Assembly (NCBI GenBank): GCA_029721515.1
Contig: CM056550.1
Span: 17,421,119 to 17,485,118, forward strand
Source of the DNA: Synanceia verrucosa
Taxonomy: Eukaryota; Chordata; Actinopteri; Perciformes; Synanceiidae
Direction of reading: 5' to 3'
DNA length: 64,000 bases
In this document: positions 32,911 to 45,012 of the stretch, one piece after another
Layout of the letters: each line of letters starts with the position of its first letter
Numbering within the stretch: the stretch's first letter is position 1
The notes under the pieces: model-generated
The model's database searches: none
The model's input: only the letters and a program-made list of their open reading frames with translations
Told to the model about the DNA's origin: nothing
Position numbers and translations under genes: made by a program

Positions 32911-35900
32911 TCTAAGAAGTTTATATTTTAATTCAATATCAGCGATATTCTAACTGTATAATCACAGAGAATATTCATGTCATTTTTCTCATAAATGTAC
33001 AGCTTTATTTTTGGAAATTCAGAGTTTCTACTCTGGATGTTCCCCTTCCTGAGCTCCGTATTTCATTTTACTTTATTTTTTTTTTTGCCTAAAATGACCC
33101 TAACACATCTTCATATGTTCATATGATTGTGATAAAAAGTCAAAATGATTTTAAGATAAGAGGATTTCGTGTTTTATTCTGATGCAGAGCCGGCCCAAAC
33201 GAGGGAAGAAGAATAACTATCTATTTTTTTCTAATATTTTATTACTATTATTTTGAAATATCTCTATAACTCTGTAGCCTGTAGGTCTGCAGCGTCACAT
33301 TAATAATCTAATGTTACTGCACTTTAAATTGATGTGAGAAAGTTAGAAAGATGTTTAATAATTTATAACACCATTTAGAAACACAGTTTTTCTCAAAGAC
33401 GTAAAACTGCTCCAGTTTCTGAACACAGTGAGTAAAATGTGACTGAATGCTTTAAATAATCGACGGTCAGCTCTGATTTTGGCTCCAAGATTACCGTTCA
33501 GAAGTTTGTAATCAGCTGTTGGAGTGATTTTTCTCTTCTTTCCTTCAATAATCTGCATTTTAACAGAGATTAATGTCTAGTAACAGAGAGAATACTGCAG
33601 TGGTTTGTCCTGTCTGGATCACTATCGAACCATAACTGATCTAAATGTTCACTCAGTGGTCAGATTAAGAGGTTTAAACTGGGATTATATACCCAGCTGA
33701 TAAGCAGAATATCCTCCTGTTATTCCACTTTGGGACCTCTGACACTGAAACAGGAAGAAGAAACTGTTCAGATTCAGTATTTTTCTGCTTTTCTTCTGAT
33801 CCTCTGAACTAAATATCATCTATTAGTAACATCTGGCATCAGATCACAGACGGAGCTGTGTTTGTCACCCAAAAAGAAAAGATGTTTTTTAAAAAAAAAA
33901 ATAATAATAATAATAATCATCGTCAGAGGATTCTTTTTCTTCTTCTTCTTCTTCCTCACAGTGATGTGGTCCAAACAAAATCACAGTGTCATTCTTCTTA
34001 TTGTTGTTGTTGTTGTTATTATTTATTGTTATTTATTTTCAATATTGTTGTTTTCATACTTGGAAAAATGATGTGGAGAGAAAATAAACTGTGTGACTGA
34101 ATGGAAAACAGTGTGGAGTTTATTAATGCACACATGTCATGTACTGTGTATATGGGTTATTATGGGATGCGTCACGCTTGTCTCCACGCTCCCCTGAGAC
34201 CAAAGCAGAGACGAGAAACACATCTGGAGATCCGTCATGAGATGCTTTTGAGCTCCTCGGCGTCTCAGAGGAGCTTCGGCTCTTAAATAAGATCCTGCTG
34301 AACATTTTCCCTCCAGAACCAGAAGAAAAACCAAAGAAACGTGACGTCACGACTCGTCACTTAACGAGGTTTCGTGAGGACGCCGTGGAGTCAAACCAGA
34401 GGATTTTTTAGGTTTGTGCAAAAAAAACCATTTAGCTACGTTTAGGAAATGAAATGTCATAGTTGGGTTTAAAAATAGCATCATGTCCCTGCAGTGGACG
34501 CATTCTCTGATGGTGTTAAACTGTCACCATGGAAACAGTTTAGGTTTAGGCAACAAAACCATGTATTTCTAGACCAAACATCTGAGTGATCAATCAAGAA
34601 GATAATCAACAGATTAATTAACAATGAAAATAATTTGCTTAACAAAGGTCTTTACTTTATGTTCTGGCTATTTATGCCTTTGTGGAATCACTGGGTACTT
34701 TTACTTCAGTAGAGGACTGATGAGTACTTCTTCCCTTACTGCATGTTTACAGTCACAGTTCAGAAAAAAGTAAAAGAAGATAATAATAAAAGTGAAAGGA
34801 CAAATATATTAATATCATAATGAACCTGAAGTAAAATTAGTGCGGAATGAAAAATAATTTATTATTGGATCATAATTTGTTCGTAACTTTAAAGTGCAGC
34901 TGGTAAAGCAGCTCATCTCTTATTCTCCTTTCTTAATACATAATTTGTGCTTTAAATAAATGTAATGTGACTGTGGTGTCTGAGCGCCATCTACTGCTGC
35001 TTTACTACAACTACATGTTTCCTCTGTGCAGAATATTCTGGATTTGTGCTTTTTAGGTGATTAATTACAGAATATTTATATGAAAGTCGTGACTGAAATA
35101 GTCATAAAAGAGAAAAAAATAGAAGTTAGAATGAAATAATTTCTCCAGAGATCACTCAGAAAATACTTTGACATTCACACAAGATATAAAAAAACAAAAG
35201 AGTAATAAATATAAAGTGTATAAGAAGTAATATTCACACCAGAGCATCATAGAATCACAATATGAGTGAGATTCATTTAGCAAAATAAGTAAACCAAATT
35301 AGAAAGGTGTTAATGTGCATTATATTAATACTGAAATTATACTAAACACATATTAAAAAGTGATTTAATTTATGATCTTCTGTCGTTTTGTTTCTTATAG
35401 ATGAATTATAGTCAAAATAAATGATTCCTCTTTTTACTGGGGACCTCCTGAAACTAAAGACACTACTACCTGATCACCTGCCCACGCTGCACTCAGCTCT
35501 ACCACAGTATTTCATTTTATTTAATTTACTTCATTTTATTTCATGCCTTTATTTTAACTCCTGTACTTTTTCCCTTACTGGATTCTCATTTCTTTTCTTG
35601 CATGTTTCTGTTTTCCACATTTTACAGTCACATTGTTGGAAATCTTATGACAAACCAAGACTTGTCACTTAAAATCAAACATTTTAACATGTTGTTCGTG
35701 ACAACATGTTAATGTATGTTATATGCAATATTATAATTTTGCATTATATGCAAAATTTCACATTTTACTCCACAGTAAGCTACAATGATGGACACTGCAA
35801 AACCAGATGGACTGTGATCCTTTAGTGATATAAAAGTTGCATTACCTTCATTGATATCACAAGTACACATCATCACATGTATTAGCAGTAAACTCTACTT

Positions 35901-36121
35901 AGAGCATCAAAAGTAAAAGTACTCATTATGCAAAAGGAGTGTTTATGGAGGCCCTGAAGGATTATAATTATATGTTATTTTATCTTACGCAGTAAGGGAT
36001 GATTTGTATTCTCTACAACATGACAATAATATTACATTATTTCAGGAACAAATCTATTCAGCAGCATTAACTGCTTAAACACCTTTAATCTGTATAATGC
36101 CTCATATTTGACATGTTTTGT

Positions 36122-36360
36122 GTGTAGAGATTCAAGATTCAAAGTATTTATTATCATGTGAACAGTAAGGAAACCTGTTTTCCCTGTACAATGAAATACT
36201 TCCTTTGCAATCCATAATGAACGCCAAGCAATAAATCAAAGTGTAAAATAGACAAAAAGATCAAAAATAATAAATAAAGGCAGCTTAAAAAGCAAATAAA
36301 GAAAGCAATGTGGAAAAATACAACATATACAATAAAAAACATGGACTGTGCAAAATCAAA
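36122..36360 (-). repeat. LINE-tail-like remnant
   Basis: TTCAAGATTCAAAGTATTTA then TTATCATGTGAACAGTAAGG, followed by AAATAC/AATAAA-rich sequence. It resembles a common fish retroelement 3' end, reverse orientation. No coding part. Confidence 0.4.
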
Positions 36361-37039
36361 GCAGCAGTTAAATGCATGTAGTAGAGTAAAGAGTACAGGG
36401 TACAGAGTGGGGTAGAAGTATAAAGTAACTAGATATACTCAAGTAAAGTGCTAGTACCTCACAACTGCACTTAGATACAGTACTGGATTAAATGTGCTTC
36501 ATTACTTTGCAGCAAATACAAGATACTGTGTAACCAGCAGCCAAACACTGCTTCACTAATCTATATTTCTATTAATCCTTGTGTCTCCTCTTGTCTTGTA
36601 GATGAAATGTCTTCTCTTACATGTCTGCTGTCCTACTCTGGGGTCAAACACTGAGAGACTCAGACCACTCAAACCCCGTTTCACCACAGTCTGTTTAGCA
36701 TCTAAAAACACGAATTAAGAGCAAATTAAACACGTTGAGCAAACTCAGCTGCAGCCATGGGCCTTATCTGCATGTGCTATGAAATACTGCGGTGCATTTC
36801 TCGGTAAAGTCCCAAAGACAAAGCAGTAGAAATAATAGATATTGCTGATGAAAACACACCATGCAGGACTGTGGGCAGCTAGCATGTGGTGCGGTGTAAA
36901 CATGGATGCAGGCAGAGCATCTGTTTGTGACTGGTGTGAAAGCTGTGGAGACATTTTCTAGATGAAAAACAATATATTTGGATAATGAAGTTTCGTGCTA
37001 TGAACTTTCGTCCCACATTTCCGCTGTACGGGCATTTGC

Positions 37040-37130
37040 CGAGATTGACGGCAGCGGGGAGCCAATGGGAACCCTCAACTGGACGCGTCGACCAATAGGA
37101 GCGCAGGAGGGCGGGTTGTTATCAAGTCGT
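37040..37130 (+). promoter_or_regulatory. CpG-rich promoter with two CCAAT boxes and a GC box
   Basis: CCAAT at 37062-37066 and 37092-37096 (30 bases apart) and GGGCGGG at 37109-37115, in CpG-rich sequence flanked by AT-rich DNA. A strong donor (AGCAG then gtaagtaag, 37156) follows 40 bases later, so transcription towards + with a short first exon ending at 37155 is the simplest reading. No TATA box. Confidence 0.65.
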
Positions 37131-37339
37131 GAACGGTTAGTAACAGGACGAGCAGGTAAGTAAGATTTTGTCTTGTAATTTTTCTCAAAATTAACGGACG
37201 CTCCGCCCGTGAGGAAAAACACGCATTCAGTTAAACTGCCGGTTGTTCGACGTGTGCAGGCTGGATTTTTTTCAACGCACTTTTATGCCAAACGTGCAAC
37301 CAAAAAACGGCAGTCATTGAGAAGTCAGTGTGGGATCGG

Positions 37340-37670
37340 GAAGCAAACAAGCTAGCTAGCGTTAGCTCGGTCTGCTAGCTAAGTTGGATGCTATTGGCCG
37401 TTAGCTCACTACGTCAAACATTAGCATCGCTAGCATTAGCTCCGCGTCTAGCGTTGAGAGAAAGTACTGTTAATTGTGCCACAAAAATCACTGGCAGCGC
37501 ATTCTTTGACACGACCAGTCAATAAATAACCACTCTTCATGTCTTACTTTTGAATTCCCGAGCTCAGAGTTCACATTATTCAACACGTAAAACTTTTTCA
37601 TTGTAAATTTGCAATGATAACGCTCGCGCAGGTTAACGTTAGCCCAGCTAGCGCTAGCTTGCCAGCTGGA
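37340..37670. repeat. Cluster of GCTAGC/GTTAGC motifs
   Basis: More than a dozen GCTAGC, GTTAGC and GCTAAC-like hexamers (for example AAGCTAGCTAGCGTTAGCTC and CAGCTAGCGCTAGCTTGCC) lie just downstream of the 37-kb promoter. Fewer recur near 40.65 and 41.46 kb. Confidence 0.6.
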
Positions 37671-37786
37671 CGCTAAAGAAAACACTGAGCGTCAGTTAAC
37701 AACTTTATTTACCGAGTGTGTCTCTGCCCCGAAGCTTTTAAATGGGATAAAACTAATGTTTGTTTGTTTGTTCTCTTTGTTTTTAG

Positions 37787-37869
37787 GTGTCATGGCATTT
37801 GTACACGCGATAACAGGAATTATGGCCCCTTGGATTATTGAATGGAGCATCTCAACAATGGAGAGAAAG
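37787..37869 (+). CDS. Unassigned small exon with start codon
   Basis: It has an excellent acceptor (tttgttctctttgtttttag) and a usable donor (gtattt at 37870). The ATG at 37792 has G at -3 and G at +4 and opens a 26-codon frame, MAFVHAITGIMAPWIIEWSI then STMERK, ending in phase 0. It is hydrophobic and I do not recognise the family. It could be exon 2 of a separate gene driven by the 37-kb promoter, or an alternative 5'-UTR exon of kansl1 carrying an upstream frame. Confidence 0.4.
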
Positions 37870-39474
37870 GTATTTATGAGTAGTAGTTATTATTTTATCT
37901 CGGGCTGTGGTTGTGGTGTGTTTCCCTCGACCGGTTCCCACCTGTGGACACGGGGTTTGAGTGGCTGAGTTCGCGGATGCTAGAGGACCGAAATGAGTGT
38001 CGTTTTTCGGGTTTTCTGACTGGACTTTAGCCTGAGAAGGAGCCACATGAAGTGCATCTTATCTGGATACACACGCATCCCTGTGGAGGTATTTTTAAAA
38101 CATGTCCGCCTGGGAGGAGCACCAGAATGTGGGATGGATGGATGGATCACATATCCCAGCTAAATGTGGGAACGCCTCTTGAATCCTCCTGGAGGAGCTA
38201 GAGGACGTGGAAGTGAAGGAAACTTTACAAAGCCTGTTATTGTGACCTGAAACAGGATGAAAAGAAGATGGGTCGCTCTTTTGATCAATCACCGGTGGGA
38301 TTACAAATTGGATAACCATCAACTACATCACCTCTTTCATCCTGACGTCCTGAGGCTTTTTATGCAGATGTAGATAGTTTCTCTCTCTCATTCACACACA
38401 TTGATAATTACTTATTTATTAGTCATGTCTACACTGGTAGTCAGAGTAGGAAGTAAGTGGGTTGCATTCATTTGCATTCAATTATCAGTTACAAGCAAAG
38501 ACTCAACGCTGTAAACATCAAACAAACAGCAGTAAGGCTATCTTCTAGCGCACAGGAAGGGATAAACAGAGGATTCTTTAACAAGTTGTAGAAGATAATC
38601 AGTTAGTGATTTCTAGTTGTCAGGCAATGGACAGACACAAAGCAATAACTCTACAATGTGTACAGCACCCCTGAACCAAATATTATGTTTTTAAAGCTGG
38701 GGCTGGGAATTGAAAGCAAAAAAAAAGGTAGTTCCCAATTTAAATCTCAGTCCTTTAATGCAAAATTATTGTAAGGCGTCTTAGGTTCATACAAAATTTA
38801 GCATAAATATAGTTTGTCAGATTAAAAATAATTAATAAAATAACAGGCCTATTCAATGCTTGTATGCACACTTTAGTTGAGATTGTGTCAGAAATCTGAG
38901 GCTGCAGTTTCTGGCACCGCACTATAAATTATTATATTGTCATTTTAGTCTACTACAAACAACAATAATCAATTACCCACACAGAACTAGCAGTAAACAT
39001 GCAGGAGTTGCAGTAGGAAAAAATAGTGCCGATATATAGACTAAACAATGTTTAGGCCAACTTTTTAAATTAAAAATTATTTGGAGTCTAAACATTCGTT
39101 TTATCTTTATTTTCATTACGAGAAAAACATGCAGTTTAGTGTCAAAGTAGAAGTGCAGTAATATTTGTATGTACAGTGGTTAATATGTAGGATAAACAGT
39201 AAGAGGTAAATGTGAATATAGTAAGACATATACAGAATTAACTTTAAAACATGCAGCTGAGAAAATATAAAGTGCGCTCTACACATGGAAATATGGTGTG
39301 AACACACTATAGATTATATACAGTAGAATAAAAAGTGAATACACCACAGAAAGTGAAATAGCATTATAGTTGTATGTTTTGCTGCTGTTATATCCACCCA
39401 ACTGCTGTGGCCAGTGATCAGTGTAGGTGTGGCAGGGTGCTTCCCCCTCTTTCACACCACATGGTGGTGTTTTT

Positions 39475-39600
39475 ATATATATATATATTTACATATATAC
39501 GTATATATACCCGTGTATATATATACGGGTATATATATATATATACGTATACATATACGTATATATATATATACACGTATATATATATACGTATATATAC
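39475..39600. repeat. TATACG-rich microsatellite with internal palindromes
   Basis: Alternating purine-pyrimidine throughout, with CGTATATATAC and a near palindrome TATACCCGTG...CGGGTATA. It is stop-free in several frames, so the open frames here are artefacts. Confidence 0.9.
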
Positions 39601-39887
39601 TGCATACTAATATACTGCATTTAACAGCCATGTGCAGAAGAGCTCCTTCAAGTGGCCATTGGATATATGTACACAGATGTTTGCTGTACAGTGTTGTGGG
39701 CGATCTAGTTCCTGTTGGCAAAATAGGGAGCTATTATTATTTGTTAATTAGCAGAGCAAAGGGCTGACTGTGTATATACAGTATTTAACAAATGTATTAA
39801 CCCAACTGACCTGTTTCAAAGAGCCTTCAGCATCATTTCAGAGCTTTAAACTGAATTTACCTTATCAGACCAAATTTTGAGTCAGAA

Positions 39888-40130
39888 ATCCAGAATAACA
39901 AACAGCCACTAAAACACATTTTTTTCTGCTCAGGGATGACAGGAAATAACTGGAATTTAATCAAAAAATAATAATTCACTTTGCTATTTTTTCAGCTTTT
40001 TTGTGAAACAATAAATTGAAAAAAATATTTATAACTAAATAGTTATATTTAAAAATACAACGTTGATGAAAGAGCTTGCACATAGTGGTGGATTAACCAT
40101 TACAGAAACATTAAAACTATTTTGGCAAGA
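39888..40130 (+). repeat. Dispersed repeat shared with 3.5 kb
   Basis: Same block order as 3518-3745: CCAGAATAACAAAC, AGGAAATAACTGGAA, AGAGCTTGCACATAG, GTGGATTAACCATTACAG. Confidence 0.65.
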
Positions 40131-40220
40131 GTAAGTGGCAGGCTGTGTACACATATATAAATAGAAACAGGTGGTTAAAGTGGAAGCATGGTGACATGTT
40201 TAGTGTAGTGGAGAGGGCAG

Positions 40221-40304
40221 CCTGTGTTAGAGGAAGACAATGCCCTGCTGTGGCATCTTCTGTGGAGCTTTTATGTCGTTTCTTATCTGCCCTTTACTCC
40301 AGTG
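40221..40304 (+). CDS. Possible small coding exon, hydrophobic
   Basis: The 28 codons in phase 0 read PVLEEDNALLWHLLWSFYVV then SYLPFTPV. A strong donor gtgagt follows at 40305. The acceptor gagggcag lacks a pyrimidine tract, which weakens the case. Its phase would join the 37,787-37,869 exon in frame. Family not recognised. Confidence 0.25.
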
Positions 40305-40399
40305 GTGAGTATGAGAACTGTCTCCCGCCTACCAGCAACGCACGCTCACACGCCCACATGCACGCGCACAGCCCTCCTGTGTTTGTCAGACTCAAATCC

Positions 40400-40912
40400 G
40401 AGGGAGAGGAGCTAGCCGCCATTTTCTAAGCGTCTCTCCCTAAAACGAGAGAAAAAGGCTCGCGTCAAAACTGCCATCTGGATTACCTTTCGCGCACTAA
40501 GAACCGGGTTTTTTGGTAAAGGATTGCCGCGAAATCGGCTACGTTTGAATTAAATCTCACTATAAAGGAGTGTTTCACGGCCTGGTCTTTTATATATATA
40601 TATATATATATATCTCTCTCTCTCTCTATCTCTTCGCTGCTCGTTAGCGGCGAGCAGAGCGGAGAGCTAGCTGCTCGAGCAAGGTGTAGACCGTTGATTC
40701 GTCCGTTCGCCTCAATCCGGAACGAGACCAGAGCGGCTCCCGTGAACTGGGCCTTATTTTTATGTTTGTGGTCGCTTGTTGGTTGGCTTATTTAATGGCA
40801 GAGTGATCGATTGAAGTCGCGTTTTTGTGTGGTAGCACCCTTGGTTTTTTTCCACTAAAACTGCAGGGGATTGTTGCCGAAATTCCCTCGGATAGTGCAA
40901 CCTCGTCACGTG
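40400..40912 (+). promoter_or_regulatory. kansl1: Probable kansl1 promoter and 5'-UTR exon 1
   Basis: CpG-rich sequence begins at about 40,400. It includes a TA then TC dinucleotide run (40590-40640) and ends at a donor gtaggt (40913) after CCTCGTCACGTG. No coding potential is seen. The exon would splice to the first kansl1 coding exon at 43536 (or 43547). Exact start unknown. Confidence 0.55.
40590..40640. repeat. TA then TC microsatellite
   Basis: About eleven TA units followed by a CT run, inside the presumed kansl1 5' UTR or promoter. Confidence 0.9.
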
Positions 40913-43603
40913 GTAGGTTCCTCCTTTTTCTTTGTTAGCGAGCTAGCTAGACTGGCAGGGTCTACTCCCAACTTCACAGCTCCTGACATGTGCATTAGGT
41001 ACTATTTGATTACCAGATAGTGTATCAGAAGGCACGGCCATTATCAATGTACAGCAACAGGCCTGTCTGTGTTTATTCCCTCGGTCTAATTGCAAATGCT
41101 CACTGTGTCTCCACTCTGCAAGTTGTGATCTGTAAACGCCTGTGCTGGTTATTATGGCTACATTTACACCTGATGTTAATGCATGTGTCACCGTGAGGTT
41201 CTTTAAATGTATATTTATTTATTTGGGCTTAAAACCACCAACTGAGGCGATCATATGTTACGTAGCCAGTGACTGAAAATGTTTACCTTGCCGTGTGAGC
41301 TCACCCCAAAAATAATAAGCCGTGCTACTGTAACACAAGCTCCCACACATTAAAAAATGACCTATAATGTGATAGCGTTTCACTGCAGTTGGCTTAAAGA
41401 GGACCCACACGCTAGCTTTGAGAGCAGGTTGTGTTTCTTGCATCAGCAGCTTTGCCGAGCTAACGTTAGCCACCAGCGAGGCGCATTCATTTGCACGCAG
41501 TGTATAAAGTGACACGGTTTACCGATATTGATCTTTCGCTTCTTGGGCAGTTTGTGTAGCTCGGTTTTTTTTTTTATCCCGTATTCCGTATTTTACCGTC
41601 ACGATGATACAAACACACCGACTGATTTCGGCGGAAGCCGCTGGGAAGTCAAGATTACGAAACGGCACACATCTAGAAACAGATTTTATTTGTACAAATG
41701 TGTGTTTTTTTTGTAAACACGAGGAGGACATTTTGGTGATTGGTGCGTTATGCTCGACTGACGTTTGATGTGGACATTTTTGTCGCATCTCTCTCTGTGT
41801 CTCTTTATCCGGACAGTTATAACTGGAGATATACCGCATGTTGATTTTAAAGCGATGCCTTTGACATTAGCCCTTTTAATTTCCTTCTTTGTAGCATGAA
41901 GGAGGTCGGTGTGTTTGGAGCGGAATGGGCGGTTTTTATGTGGATGAATCGCATTGCATAATCTGCTTCGGAAATACCAACATGGCGTAGTGCGCGCTGA
42001 CTAGAAACTGCGGTGAAATACTGAGCCCCCATTCATCTGAGCCTGCAGACGATACGCGGAGATGCAGCCCTCTTTTATCTCCTCTGTTATCTGAAGGGAG
42101 GCTTTTTATCCTTTAAAGTTTGATGGATAAACAGGCAGTCCGTGGGAATGGCAGCACTGAATCAGCACTGCACCTACACCATGCTATTGGCGCTCTATTT
42201 ACATGTTTAATTACAGAATAATGCTGCTGCCGATCATTTTTGGGGGGGAATTGTGAAGCTTAAATTGACACAGGAACCAAGTCAGGATGACATCATGTGC
42301 TTTGGACTAATGCTGGGGCCTAAATCCACCTACTTACACCGCCTGTGTGGACTCCTCCTGCCGCACACTGTCTTACCATAGCAGGGCACATGTAGGGCAG
42401 TGGGGTTTGCACAATTTGCATCAGCTTTTTCCTGTCTCCCCCCACTCAAAGCTTATTCTTTAAAAGAAGAGCCTTGTAAGTAAATGACAATGCAGGCTTG
42501 TTCACACAAGCATGGCTGTAGTGGGAATTATTTACTGTCTTACTGGGAAGTAGCTCAGATTTCTGCGGTTATTCCATCTATATTGTTAGCATCCCACTCA
42601 CCAAGGTCAGTGCATGTCTTTGTTTTATTTGATATTTCAATCTTTGAAGAGGGGGCTCTGTCGATGAATGTATTATTGTGAGTACAATGGGTATTTTCTG
42701 GAATATTTTGAGAGCAAATGAACCACCAAAAAGATGAAAGTCGTATGTTCCTCTTCGTCATCTGAAGTTTTTTTTTTCTCAGTCCCCTTTTGTAGGATTC
42801 ATTGTCAGCATTGCTTCCAACCAGTAGGTCAACAAAATGTCACTGAGTCACCTGCTCATCCAATCAGTACCTGTTTGTTTTTGAGTCAGAGTACTTGTAG
42901 TATTTTGTGCATTTTTATTTATTATATCTGGTGCCAAAATATTTTAGAAATGCTACTTTTTTTTTGCATGGTAGTTGGTAATTTTCCACTCTTTCTAAAA
43001 GGCTTACAGAACCTGTAGTTCAAGTATTTTATGCAATTGTGTATATGTTCAACTTGCCTTTGTGGTGCTTCTCACATAACAAATATCTCATATGGAGAAG
43101 TATGTAAATACATTTGTGTTAACAGATGCCAGAGCAAGTGGGTTGTTTTTTTTTTTTTAAGACTGAACTGCAGCTTTTCCTCACATGTTTAGGATACCAA
43201 GTTAACTGTCATAGATTGCCTTTTGAATGATTCTGAGTGCACTGATACAAATTTAAACTTGAGTAGAGCCACTGGTTTCAGTATTAATATTTAAATATGG
43301 TTTAGGTGGTGTCTGTGTGCGTTTGTTTACACTGTGTGCTTATGGGCCCATCACTGTACAAGGCTGTGAATGTTACCTGGGAATTAATGATAGACAATAT
43401 CTCCACCCAACATCCTCCCGCACCACCTACAACCAGAATTTGTCGTGATTTGTTTATGTACGCTTGAGTTCATGGTATTACTTTGTTTAACTTTGTTTTG
43501 TCTCTCCTCTCTTTCCCTCTTTATTTTCCACTCAGGCTGTCCTCAGGTGGGGCAGTAAGCGGGTGGTGTGGAGCAGGCCGCGGTGCCCGTCCCTCTGCAC
43601 TGC

Positions 43604-45012
43604 ATGGCTGCGATGGCGCCCGCTCTCACCGACGCCCCAGCCGAAGCTCACCACATCCGCTTCAAACTGGCTGCCCCATCCTCAAGTCTCTCACCGGCCA
43701 GTGCAGAGAACAACGGTAACGCCAGCAACATCCTCATCCACAGCAGCGGCCCCGCCAAGTGCAAGGCCGCGTCCGAAGATTGCCCTCTTGACTTTTGTGG
43801 TGGAGATCAGGAACAACAGCAGCAGCAGCAGCCCCAAGCAGACTCCGTGTCTCAGGCCTCGGCCCTGGGAAAGCTCCAGCCACTGGTGGCTTCATACCTA
43901 TGCTCTGATGTGACACCTGTCCCTTCAACTAAGGAGTCAATCAAGCTGCAAGGAGTCCTCATCAAACAGTCTGTGTTGAAAAGCCACAGAATACTGCCCA
44001 GCTCCCTGCTCAACGGTGGCGGAGACTTCCTGTTGAGGAAGAAGCAGGCGATCGAACTCTCGGGCGGCCAGCTCAAAAGCCTCATGAGCGGCAGTACCAA
44101 CGGAGGAGGCCAGCCCATAGCGCCGGTCAACGGCCTGGCTAAAAAACTGGCCACTATGTCCGGCCCTGGCTGTGTGGTGGCGGTGAATGGCGACAAGCCG
44201 TCTGCCACCACAGACTCTCAGTCCCAGGCCCTGCACTTGGACTCAGAGACCTTGACAGCTACCTTATCAGGGCATATCCCGGTGAAAGGAACCCTTAAGC
44301 AGAAGCATTCCTCTGGGGTTTCTCAAAATAAAGATGGAAAAATCCTTGAACCACCAGTGCACCAGTCTAATGCGCTTTCCCCCTTTACCCACGACAACCC
44401 CAACCCCACTGAACAGGTGAATTTGGAGGAGGCTGATTCACACACGCCTACCGGTCAGCCACAGGGTTCTGATAGGGAGAGACCAGGTAGCAGCCAGCAG
44501 GGCTCCAGGTCTTGCACACCTGTACCACAGCCTACTCTACCCTGTACTTCCTCCTCGGACAGCCTTGATGCTCATGTTAAGGAACGCACCCTTCTCAACA
44601 GCCACCGCCAATCTGAGATTGAAAGTCGGCTGCGGCGTTTGCGGAAACGCCTCCAGGTCGTCCAGGCCAAGCAGGTGGAGCGGCACCTTCAGCAGCAGCT
44701 GGGTGGCTTCTTGGACTCGGCTCTCAGCCGGCTTTTGGCCAGTAACCGCAAATCAGAGACAGCGACCCCTACGGCTACGTGGAGGACTGGTCGCCACGCT
44801 TCCTCAAACAGCAGAGACGGCCTCAGTCGCTTCCTGAAAAGTGGCTCCATGCCGTTGGAGCTGGAGAGGCTGTATCTGAGTGGATCAGCCAACCTTCATT
44901 CTGCAGAAAGCGCCTTTGACTCCGACGTAACAGAAAGCAGCTCTGGAGGGGACTCTGACCTGGAGGAGGAGGAGCTGACAAGGGTGGACATTGAGCAGCG
45001 ACATGTCAAAAT
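43604..45012 (+). CDS. kansl1: kansl1 first coding exon (469 codons)
   Basis: The start ATG at 43604 is chosen by match to human MAAMAPALTD; acceptors are at 43536 and, 11 bases on, 43547. It contains KLQPLVASYLCSDVTPVPST, LKSHRILPSSL, the coiled coil, FLKSGSMPLELERLYLSGSA and AFDSDVTESSSGGDSDLEEE. It ends two bases into a codon at donor gtaagt. The middle (residues about 130-330) is poorly conserved. Confidence 0.96.

Larger units (their letters stand above)
31441..36999. other. Intergenic region between crhr1 and the 37-kb promoter
   Basis: No gene seen. It holds a foldback-repeat arm (31505), two ACTTTTACT-type repeat remnants (31.6-31.98 and 34.69-34.74 kb), a 46-bp-family array (32480) and a LINE-tail-like remnant (36122). 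MAPT-like microtubule-binding repeats are not visible. Confidence 0.55.
37870..43535 (+). other. 5' region of kansl1: introns, repeats and promoter
   Basis: Apart from the candidate exon at 40.2 kb and the promoter/5'-UTR at 40.4-40.9 kb, it holds a TATACG microsatellite (39475), a dispersed repeat (39888) and otherwise unremarkable AT-rich sequence. 40.9-42.1 kb is relatively CpG-rich, as expected after a CpG-island promoter. Confidence 0.55.

Noticed and set aside
31009..37000. MAPT (tau) between crhr1 and kansl1
   Set aside because: No microtubule-binding repeat motif (PGGG-type) or plausible exons in the 6-kb interval on either strand by eye.
39374..39767. Tyr/Ile-rich frames around 39.5 kb
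   Set aside because: Translation of the TATACG microsatellite in several frames on both strands.
43563..43913. 116-codon frame overlapping the kansl1 start
   Set aside because: It is the +1 shadow of a well-conserved kansl1 exon, Pro/Ser/Arg-rich by GC composition. Kept only as a possible upstream-frame extension in the findings.
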